From: Pseudovirgaria hyperparasitica
Lineage: Eukaryota > Ascomycota > Dothideomycetes > Acrospermales > Acrospermaceae
Direction: 5' to 3'
Assembly (NCBI RefSeq): GCF_010093815.1
Contig: NW_022985551.1
Span: forward strand, 2,057,087 to 2,121,086
DNA length: 64,000 nucleotides
Part shown: one piece after another, positions 55,937 to 64,000 of the stretch
Numbering within the stretch: position 1 is the stretch's first letter
Layout: each line of letters begins with the position of its first letter
Notes under the pieces: model-generated
The model's input: only the letters and a program-made list of their open reading frames with translations
Told to the model about the DNA's origin: nothing
Databases searched by the model: none
Translations under genes and position numbers: made by a program

Positions 55937-57923
55937 TCAAGGACAGTCATCCCCGTCATGCGCCCAGTTATCCGACACCCAACCCGTTATGATGTCCGTC
56001 AACGTCCCGTTCATGTACAGTGCGATATCATCCTTGCTGCGCTTCTCATCCAGATATTCGAGCGCGAGTAAGATCCATGACTCCAGAAACTCGTTGTAGA
56101 CGACGTCTACAGCTTGCGGCTCCTTGTCAGTCAGAGTCTCACTGTCTGAATCGCCCAGTCCTATCGATGCCTGGATGCAAGGCGGGACGTTGTAGAACTT
56201 GATCTCGGAGTGCAGTGTGTCGTCGCCATCGTCTCCAGCGTCATCCTTCGTTGTGTAGCCTGGTATCAGCTCTGGCTTCTTGTCGCCGAGAGGTACCTGG
56301 CCGTACGGTTTGTGCTTCCTTAATGGAGTGACAACAATTGTCTTGTCATTGTCATCATCTCCCGACTCGATCTCTGGCAACTCGGGCATGAGCCTGTGAA
56401 GCGACCCACTTACTGAGGCTGACAGTGCCTTGTCGACAACAATCGGTCCTTCGTTGTTCAACAGCTGTAGGAGTTTCTTCGCTTTCTTGTACGGAACGTC
56501 TCGCAGGTAGCTGAACTGGCTGGTGAACGGCGAGATGAGGAAGGTGGTGTCTCGTGTGAATGGCCCCTTGAAGACATCGAAGCGCATTGCTCCTGTGTTT
56601 GTGATAACGAGTGCTGGGTGGCCCTTAGCTGCCCGATGCGACTGCTTGAATTGGCCCGGTAGCACTTCGTTTTCAAGCCAGGTGAAGATGCTCGTACCGC
56701 TGGGGTAGGGTGCGCGGTTGACCCAGTAGTCCTGAGGGGCACAGCCGTATCTTGTGTCCAGTGTGAGGTTCTTGCGGGCTTCGTGGATTAACGCGGAAGT
56801 CTTGCTGCCGGCCGAGGTAGTGAATGTATCCTGATCTGTACCGCTGTGGTGTCGAAGGGAGAAGAGGTTGTTGTCAATATAACGCCGAGAGAAGGTCAAA
56901 CCTTTGCTGGCAGACACGTCCTCGCTCTTGCTATGCCCGTTCAGACCGCTAATAGACAGAAATCCAATTGTCTCCATGTACCGGCCGCTTTCGAGCGCAG
57001 TCGTCTTGTCATCATACCTCTTGAAGTCTCGAATGTGGGTATGCCCACCAAAGAATTGCAAGGGTGTATCGTATTGCACAGATCGGATGGCCTTGTATAT
57101 AGCATCATACTCTTTCGATCGTATTGCCACATGCCCGGCTACGAGGATGAGGTCTACTTCCTCGTCTCTTATAGCATACTGAAACCAATCTTGCTTAATG
57201 GTATCCTCCACCGTGTGGACAATCGTGTTATTCGAGTTGCCTGTAAAATCGTAAAGGAAGCCAAAGACCAAGACCCGAATGCCTTGGTTCTTCGTCGTTA
57301 GCTTCTTGTATCTGCGGGCAAGTGGCTCGAAGTTGCCCGTCTTGGGGTTGAAGATGTCCAGGTTGGATGCGAGATACTTGTCTTTGAAGTTCGGCACAGT
57401 GAAGTTGAGCTCGCCCTCTGACGAGCTTGTCTTATATAGCTCATGGTTTCCAGAGCAAATGAAATCTATGTCTTGTTCTTTCACAATATCGTATGTGTAG
57501 ATTGCTTTTGGGTCCGAAGCATCTGTCAACCCGTTTCCTTCTATCCTGTCGCCGGTGTCGATGAGTAGTAGATCTTTGCCGTCCGCGTCCGCTCGATCTC
57601 GGAGGTGTTTCGCGAATGATATATAGTCTCCCCAGTCGGCAGAGTATGACGGTCTGTATTAGATTAGATCATGGCACCGGGGTGGACGTTAGGCTCGAGC
57701 AACCTACTCTTGTAGATGCCCAGCGAACCAGCCATGTACGTCTGTTGTCTGCCTACTACAAGTCAGTTTTGGTCTTCCTGCAGGAGTATACACTATATAC
57801 GTACAGGAAGTTCAGTTGGCCCCAAGGAAGCTCTCGAAGTGGCGCTTCTACAGGTGCTGGAGCTGACGGTTGCGCGGCAAATGCTGCAGTAAACAGGTGG
57901 GAAAGCAACAAGACAGACAACAT
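55937..57923 (-). CDS. Secreted 5'-nucleotidase-like metallophosphatase (YHR202W type; 626 aa, 3 exons)
   Basis: Calcineurin-like phosphoesterase with a C-terminal 5'-nucleotidase region. Exons: 57923-57805, 57752-57708 and 57653-55937. A signal peptide (MLSVLLLSHLFTAAFA) is present. Metal-binding motifs occur in order: TTDVHGWFAG (DxH), LLLIDTGDRIEG (GD), FICSGNHELY (GNHE), LILVAGH and LQFFGGHTHIRDF (GGHTH). The C-terminal half has the TNTGAMRFDVFKGPFT nucleotidase-domain signature, then acidic stretches and a Trp-rich tail. The first intron ends in a tandem TAGTAG acceptor; the choice adds or omits one Arg. Yeast YHR202W is the closest architecture I recall, a vacuolar or extracellular nucleotide hydrolase. 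The exact substrate is unknown. Confidence 0.87.
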
Positions 57924-58738
57924 GCTGGAGGGTATCTGGCGTGAGGCTATTGTTGAAGGAGAAAGCAGTAGTCGTAGCGACCGATCGAAGTGATCACTGG
58001 TCAGTAGACAGTGGTCACCTGCAGGCCAAACACCGCGACTCCACGCACGAGCTCCAGCAGCTAGCCATGTAATGATTAGGGCAGTCTGTTAGTAGCAACT
58101 CCGCGAAAACAAACTGCGCGCGACAGAGTCTTGAGTAGCGTCATGAATATGATTAGAATTAGTAGTCCTTATAAAAGAGATTTAGACTATATTAATATCT
58201 ATGGAATGTATACTACTCATTTGTTTAGATCTGACTAGTATATATATTACTTCTACTACTAGAATAAAGTTAACGATATTTTATCTTTCGTATTATATAG
58301 CACTCTTTTACTAGGTATAGAATTTAGATATATTAAAGCGCTATTAGTTTATTTACATTACTTGAAATGCCTTATAAGATCGTGGTGAAGTGTGACCTTA
58401 TAAATAGATCAGATCAAGGTTGGCAGCCTTCAATCGGCGTCGGAGCCTTGTGGAGGCCCGTGCTCGTACATGCCATACTAAGTTTCTTTGACGCGACAAA
58501 AATTATTCCAACCACAAGTCTTGCTTCACCACCAACACTATTGCATCTTCACGCGCTGTCAGCTGTTTCGTGACAGAATCTTGACGGCTGAAAACTCTTC
58601 GGCAAACTCTCAAATTCTGCCCTTCTCGCGCGAGCGCAAAGAGTCGTCGCGTTCGTCATATTCCCTCCAAAACAACAACAGTCCTCAACGCGCCAGTTAT
58701 CAATCATCCACGATCGGAGCGCTAAAGTATCCATCATC
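57924..58738. other. Divergent intergenic region containing an AT-rich island
   Basis: It holds the promoter of the phosphatase gene (minus) and of RCC1 (plus). The middle 0.26 kb is far more AT-rich than the rest and is listed separately. The last 250 bp are ordinary leader sequence before the RCC1 ATG. Confidence 0.5.
58121..58385. repeat. AT-rich island, possible decayed (RIP-mutated) repeat remnant
   Basis: By direct count the lines 58201-58260 and 58261-58320 have about 26% G+C, compared with roughly half in neighbouring genes. TA, TATA and TTA steps dominate and CA/TG are sparse, as in sequence altered by repeat-induced point mutation. There is no coding frame or terminal repeat. Its origin is inference. 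Confidence 0.4.
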
Positions 58739-60493
58739 ATGCCTCCTAAGCGAACTCAAGCAACAGCTGTCGATGGCGAGCGCGTATCGAAGCGTATCAA
58801 AACAGTCGTCGCTGCCAAACAAGAGGCTGAGAAAGCGCCAGCCAAGGCAAGCCTGAAAGCACCAGGTACCAAGAAACCCACAGCTGCGCAGGCCGCCAAA
58901 AAGGCCACGGCTGCAAAGGAGAAGGAGAAAGCCAAGAAAGCTGTGGCCCCCAAGAAAGCCGTCGCAAAGAAGGCAGCTCCGCGTCCCAAGAAAGCCGCTT
59001 CTGTAGCTCCCTCTGCTTCAGATGAGGAATCAAAACCAAAAGGTGACTATGATGTTCCTAGCCTAAGTAAGTATCCCAGCCGTAGCCACCGAGTATCTGG
59101 AACTGACAAATGTCTAGGTAGTTTGAAAGACCTTCCGATCATCAACGACCCACGCTACACGAGAATACTCGATGTCTTCGTATGCGGCGAGGGCGCGAAT
59201 GGCGAACTGGGCCTCGGTGACGCGAAGGGCCAAATGGACGTGAAGCGCCCACGCCTTAACAAATTCCTTCACGATAAACAAGTCGTTCGCGTCGCCAACG
59301 GCGGCATGCATGTCCTTGCGCTTACCCTCGACAACAAGATTCTCAGTTGGGGTGTTAACGATGAGGGCGCCTTGGGTCGCAATACCAAATGGGACGCGCC
59401 GACCAAGGACATGGACGCTGCGGAGGACTCCGACTCCGATGACGACAGTACTACAGGCTTGAACCCTCTCGAATCAACTCCAATGGAAATTCCATCAGAC
59501 CGCTTCCATCCAGGCGTTAAATTTGTCGATATCATTGCTGGTGACAGTTGCTCATTTGCTCTCACCAATCAAGGTCGCGTTTATGGCTGGGGTACTTTCA
59601 AGAGCAACGAAGGCACCCTCGGTCTGACCCCTTCTGTACGTGTCGCGCGTCAACCAGTCCTTCTAGACAGCTTGAAGAACATTACCAAATTTGCGTGTGG
59701 CGCAAACCACGTCTTGGCTTTGGACAAGAAAGGCGTCGTCTATGGCTTCGGTGCTGGACAGCAACATCAGCTAGCCCGTACTATTATCAAACGAAGTGAG
59801 CTCAACGCTACTGTACCAACTCACATCAGTATCAAAGACGGGCGTAGAGTCATCAAGATCAAGGATGTCTCGTGCGGCACCCATAACAGCTTCGCTATCG
59901 GCGAAAACAACCACGTCTACAGCTGGGGACTCAACAATTACGCCCAGTGCGGTATCTCGGATGATCTTGGAGATGACGAAGGTTCCATTGTCAAGACACC
60001 TACATGGATTGAGAGTCTCAAGGAGGTCAGCAGCGTTGAAGGAGGCAATTCACACTCGATTGCTGTTGCTAAGGATGGTGACATCCTCGTGTGGGGTCGT
60101 TGCGACGGCTCGCAATTGGGTATCGATCTGAGCAAGGTGCGAGAAGACCATATTGTATTCTCGGTTCCTCAAGCAGGTGCTCTCGTCCAGAAGCGCTCTC
60201 CAAAAGTTGTGAAAGTTCCAACAAAGGTCACTGGTGTGGAAGGAAAGGGACAGTTTGCAACTGCTGGTCCCGACCATTGCATCGCAATCAATAAAGCCGG
60301 CAAAGCTTATTCGTGGGGCTTCAGCGTTGCCTACCAGACCGGCCAAGGCACTACAGACGATATCCCAGTTGCTACACTCATCGACAACACTGCAACTCGC
60401 GACCGAAAGCTCATGTGGGCCGGTGCTGGAGGACAGTACTCTGCCTTTGCTGCCTATCAAGACGAGGCACTCAGGGTCAATGGCACTTCCTGA
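58739..60493 (+). CDS. RCC1: RCC1-type Ran guanine nucleotide exchange factor (567 aa, 2 exons)
   Basis: Chromatin-bound exchange factor for Ran/GSP1, setting the RanGTP gradient for nuclear transport and spindle assembly. Exons: 58739-59066 and 59118-60493; the intron (51 nt, GTAAGT...CTAG) has a multiple-of-3 length, so unspliced RNA stays open. The N-terminus is a histone-like Lys/Ala tail (KKATAAKEKEKAKKAVAPKK), probably for DNA contact. Seven RCC1 blades follow: VFVCGEGANGELGLGD, ILSWGVNDEGALGRN, VYGWGTFKSNEGTLGL, VYGFGAGQQHQLAR, VYSWGLNNYAQCGI, ILVWGRCDGSQLGI and AYSWGFSVAYQTGQG. A 30-residue acidic insertion (DSDSDDDS) lies after the second blade. Homologues: yeast Prp20, fission yeast Pim1. 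Confidence 0.93.
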   Translation: MPPKRTQATAVDGERVSKRIKTVVAAKQEAEKAPAKASLKAPGTKKPTAAQAAKKATAAKEKEKAKKAVAPKKAVAKKAAPRPKKAASVAPSASDEESKPKGDYDVPSLSKYPSRSHRVSGTDKCLGSLKDLPIINDPRYTRILDVFVCGEGANGELGLGDAKGQMDVKRPRLNKFLHDKQVVRVANGGMHVLALTLDNKILSWGVNDEGALGRNTKWDAPTKDMDAAEDSDSDDDSTTGLNPLESTPMEIPSDRFHPGVKFVDIIAGDSCSFALTNQGRVYGWGTFKSNEGTLGLTPSVRVARQPVLLDSLKNITKFACGANHVLALDKKGVVYGFGAGQQHQLARTIIKRSELNATVPTHISIKDGRRVIKIKDVSCGTHNSFAIGENNHVYSWGLNNYAQCGISDDLGDDEGSIVKTPTWIESLKEVSSVEGGNSHSIAVAKDGDILVWGRCDGSQLGIDLSKVREDHIVFSVPQAGALVQKRSPKVVKVPTKVTGVEGKGQFATAGPDHCIAINKAGKAYSWGFSVAYQTGQGTTDDIPVATLIDNTATRDRKLMWAGAGGQYSAFAAYQDEALRVNGTS

Positions 60494-61118
60494 ATCGACT
60501 CATTTGATCTTCGTCATCGATCAACTAAACTAAAAGCACCAAAATCGATCTGATCCACTCTAATCGTTCTCACATTCATTGGAAGGCGTTTGGGTTACAT
60601 CGAGTTCTGGTAACAGTTTGTTCGGGCCTCTGCTACGGCATATTTGCACAAGGTAGCGCGGAGTTCATGGCGTTCATGATTGCGTTGTATTCATATTTCA
60701 CTTTACCAACCGCCGCCTCAATTACTCGAACCTCGGTAGCTCTCCTTTGTACGCTTGATTCTTCTCGTTCGGGCCAGATCTGTTCCTCGCCTTTCGGCTC
60801 GAGGCTAGTTCCAGCGGCTAAGAGGTGGCAATAATACTGTACTCAGGACAGACTTGACTGAAAGAAGATTGTGAGACTTGCTGGGTGCTGGGTGCTGGGT
60901 GCTGGGTGGGTCAGGCTGGATCGGGCTGGATTGAGAATTGGTTATAAAGCAGGGTGGCCTTTCTGTTTGTGTTTTTGTACTGAGTCAGGGCATAGTTACA
61001 TTATGACAAAAGGGTTTGAGTTTGAGTTCGTACGCTTGGGTAATTAAAGCTCGTTTCCCACACAAATGTTCGCAACATGCACATCCGTGATATTCTGCAA
61101 ATCTGGATTCTAGCCACC
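60494..61118. other. Convergent intergenic region with a heptamer repeat
   Basis: 625 bp between the 3' ends of RCC1 and UTP21. A short heptamer array is listed separately. No gene is supported. Confidence 0.5.
60880..60907 (+). repeat. Four tandem GCTGGGT heptamers
   Basis: Four perfect consecutive GCTGGGT units run into GGGTC. It lies in the 3' intergenic region between RCC1 and UTP21. Confidence 0.9.
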
Positions 61119-64000
61119 CTACCTCGCGCTCCGTAAATACCCTATCACACCTCCACAGTACCCAACAAGCCTGCCCAGCCTCGTCTTCTCTTCTTCCTGC
61201 ACCACCCTCCACTCCCGCAGTTTCTCTATCGTGCCTTCGTCCCCCACGATGGTCTCGCCGTGCACTCTCAACAGCACCGCCATCCACGCCTGCACCAACT
61301 CGTAATCCCGTCGTTGCCTCAACCGCACCGTCAGCGCGGAAATCAACACGGGAAGTTCCATCGGAGTCAGCGAGCGGAGCGCAATATCCGCCGCGGGAGG
61401 CGGAAGCGCAGATAAATGCGTGAACAGCGGCACCGGGTCTTGTTGCGCATGCGAAAACTCTGCAATGAGCTTGCTGAACGCGTCGGGGGCAGATGACATC
61501 AGCGAGGCTTTCGTGACGCGTGATATGGGCCCTGCTGTTGACGCGAGCGCTCCGTCGCCGGATGTCTGGGTTGTAGTGTTTGCGTTGGCGGTGCCTTCGG
61601 GCCCCTGGTTGAGCGAGGGGAGAAAGAAGGGTGCTTTGACGGGTTTCTTAGGGGCCTCTATGGGCTTGTTTCGGGCGCGTATGGTGTCGAGGTGGAGGAG
61701 GTTCTGCCAGCGGGATTTAGGGACGAGACTGAGGGTCGTTAGACTCTCGCTGAGCTGGTCCAGGGACGGGGCGGATGTCTGAAGGTCCTCCTCCTCGTCG
61801 TCGTCGTCTCCGGAGTCGGAGACGAATGCGCCTTCGAGCACGTTCTGGCCGCCTTCGCCAGAAGCTGTGGGCATGGCCGTCTCGGCAATCTCCTCGTCGG
61901 AGATGTGGCGTTTGGGCACGTGGGCGAAGAGCGAGCGGTTGGTCCAGATACTAACACCAACGCTGTCTTCCTGGGCGGTGGCGAGGAATTCGCCGGTGTT
62001 GGAGAATGCGAGGGCGGTACATGCACTGCGGAGCTTCATGGCGTCGATGAGATGGCCTGTTGGGAGATCCCATACGCGGACCAGGCGGTCCGAAGTCGCG
62101 GCAACGATCCACTGGCCATCGTTGGAGAAGTCAAGGTCAACGACCTGGGAATCTGAGCTCCAGAGCTCTCGAATGAGCTTCTTGGTTTCGATGTCGACAA
62201 CGCGGACGGCGCCGTCGGAGCAGGCTAAGGCGATGAGATCGCTTTGACGGTGATATCGCATGCTTTTGATTGTGGTCGTGGGGTACCAGTCCAGTTGATG
62301 CTTCAGAACGCCCGTTGCAAAGTCCCAGAACTATACACATAGTTAGCAAATATATGAAAGCTCCCGGGTCGTGTGATTATACCTTGACTTTGCCATCAGC
62401 GCCACAACTGACAACTGTGCGATTGAGACTATCAACGACAAGACCTGTGACAGCATTCGTATGTTTTCCTTGGCCGCGATGGAATTTTTTAGGTGCGCTA
62501 TATGGCTCCGCAATGATTTCTTCTTCCTCCTCTAGTTCAGTCTTGAGTCTTTGGGCTTGCTTCGGTGTCAATGGTGGAGGGAATCGTTGTCGCCTCATGC
62601 CGGATTGCAAGTTGTACATGCTTATACTACCAGTTGTCGAGCCAACTAAAGCAAACGTTCCACAAGGAGAGATTCCCACAGTCTGTGATGATCGTAAGCG
62701 TTTTTAAAATCTTCAAGGTCGGAGTATGAGTTTCGACTTACGCTGACAGGGCTGCCGTCTCCCGTTGGAAACTTCCAGCGACCAGCCCTTTTCCTGCCCC
62801 AGAACCATGTTCTTGCCATTTTATCCCCCTCATGGCCGGTCACAACACTCTCCCATCCAGTAATGCTACTCTCAGCTGTATCCTTAGGCCCTTTATACTT
62901 GTCCGCGGTGGTCCAGATTCCCTTTGCAGACGGAACAGCACCGATTCCACCATCTCTATTCAATGAACACGCGATACAAGTAATCTTTGGCGCCTTGAGA
63001 TCCTCTAGTGTGACTCGAGAGTCGATAGATCCGAGACCATCTGTCAAGGCTCCTGTCTTCTTTGCCTTCTTCTCGATCTGGCCTTGACTCAGTTCTGTAC
63101 TCTGCCCGTCTTTCCGTAGGCTCCAGCCCCATAGACTTCGATCTCTGCTCGCACTCAGCAACCACTTACCACCACCTTCAGAGCCATCGAAGTCTGAGGG
63201 TAAGAACTGTAATGATGAGAGTGGCGCAGCGTGCCCACTGCGTGAATGCAGAATCTGGGGAACAGGGGAGAACGGCATCTCGTTGAATATCCACGTCTTC
63301 AAGGCATTGTCCATACCACTTGTTACTAGCACAGCTTGGCCGTGTAGGAACTCGACTTTGCTGATACCACCAGAAGCACCGCTCTCTACAGATGGAGGGT
63401 TGTGTGCACCACGCAAGACACTCATCTTTCTACCGCCTTTGTTTAGGTCCCAGAATGTGACATCTCCAGTTCCTTTGCATGCAGTCGCCATGACTCCAGA
63501 TTTTGTGCCGTCACTACCGGCACCGAGACCGTCAGTGCGAAACGTGATGGATGTTACTGGGAACTTTCCGCCAGAGCCTGTCTTGAGTGCGATCACAACC
63601 TTGTCTAGTCTGATGTCGTGTATGTTCAGAGGCCCTCCTGCGTATGATATGGCGAGAAGCGAGAGCGCGGGACTTGGTTCCAGTGCGACAACTGCCCCAT
63701 AGTCCGCAGATTGAGGCAGAATGGTGTATACTAATCTGCCGGTTTTGAGGTTCCAGATTTCGACGCTGCCGTCACTTCGGCCGGCAAAGATTTTGTTCAA
63801 GTAGGTTGGCATACTGCAAATCCCGCCACTCAATGTATTTCTTGATCCCGACATCAGTGTCGTGTAGTATTCGAAGTTTGAAGCCTGCCAGACAATGATC
63901 TTAGATTCACAGCACGCCACTATCCATGAGCCATAGACAAGCAGCTGCTTGACATTTTCATCGAACTCAGGAGGCTTCTCCAGCTCATCGTGCGCTTTAC
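61119..64000 (-). CDS. UTP21: U3 snoRNP WD40 protein UTP21 (WDR36 homologue), 5' end beyond the window
   Basis: UTP-B subcomplex component of the SSU processome in 18S rRNA maturation. The gene is open at the right edge: the frame continues past 64000 (about KAHDELEKPPEFDENVKQLL). Visible exons: 64000-62742, 62682-62383 and 62330-61119; introns are 59 nt (GTAAGT...CACAG) and 52 nt (GTATAA...ATAG), both phase 0. WD40 blades include WIVACCESKIIVWQASN, IFAGRSDGSVEIWNLKTGRL, YNLQSGMRRQRFPPPLTPKQ, VVSCGADGKVKFWDF, IVAATSDRLVRVWDLPTGHL and FATAQEDSVGVSIW-like sequence (LATAQEDSVGVSIWTNRS). The C-terminal Utp21 domain has HISDEEIAETA, SRWQNLLHLDTIRARNKP and VRLRQRRDYELVQAWMAVLL. The tail ends LGYCGGVIGYLRSAR-like (VGYCGGVIGYLRSAR). 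Identity is strong. Confidence 0.92.

Overview
The window is nuclear DNA of a filamentous ascomycete (Pezizomycotina). Genes carry many 44-83 nt GT-AG introns with CTGAC/CTAAC-like branch sites, there is a hacA-type bZIP gene with a 20-nt IRE1-type intron, and proteins typical of this group are present (RON1-like Ndt80 factor, GH3-GNAT NAG3, fungal SEC12, TOM6). A Dothideomycete-like fungus is my guess, not a demonstrated assignment. No rRNA, tRNA, CRISPR or intact transposon was found.

Left part (1-5.8 kb): a tiny TOM6 gene (minus), the 90S pre-ribosome WD40 gene UTP17/NAN1 (plus) and a small unknown gene (minus).

Central part (6.7-27.1 kb): what looks like a complete N-acetylglucosamine (GlcNAc) use cluster. 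It holds glucosamine-6-P deaminase (minus), an UNC-93/NGT1-type transporter (plus), a hexokinase-family sugar kinase (plus), an Ndt80/RON1-type transcription factor (minus), a GH3-GNAT beta-N-acetylglucosaminidase NAG3 (minus) and GlcNAc-6-P deacetylase (plus). Read as a pathway: NAG3 releases GlcNAc from chitin oligomers, NGT1 imports it, the kinase makes GlcNAc-6-P, DAC1 deacetylates it, and the deaminase gives fructose-6-P, with RON1 as the local regulator. Deaminase/NGT1 and NAG3/DAC1 are divergent pairs that can share promoters, and both shared regions contain CRCAAA (Ndt80 MSE-like) cores. Long intergenic stretches here are rich in microsatellites.

Right part (27.5-64 kb): mostly housekeeping genes. 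These are SEC12 (ER exit), a barwin/expansin-like secreted protein, a conserved fungal membrane protein, a large disordered unknown protein, an ALY/REF-like RRM protein, a MED27-like Mediator subunit, an unknown basic W-rich protein, nucleoporin NIC96, the UPR regulator hacA, a 78-aa unknown protein, an aquaporin, a 4-TM unknown protein, a secreted 5'-nucleotidase-like metallophosphatase, RCC1 (Ran GEF) and UTP21 (open at the right edge). A 0.26-kb AT-rich island near 58.2 kb may be a decayed repeat.

Exon boundaries were worked out by hand from frame, splice motifs and family resemblance. The internal junction of NIC96 near 43.45-43.50 kb is the one I could not settle.
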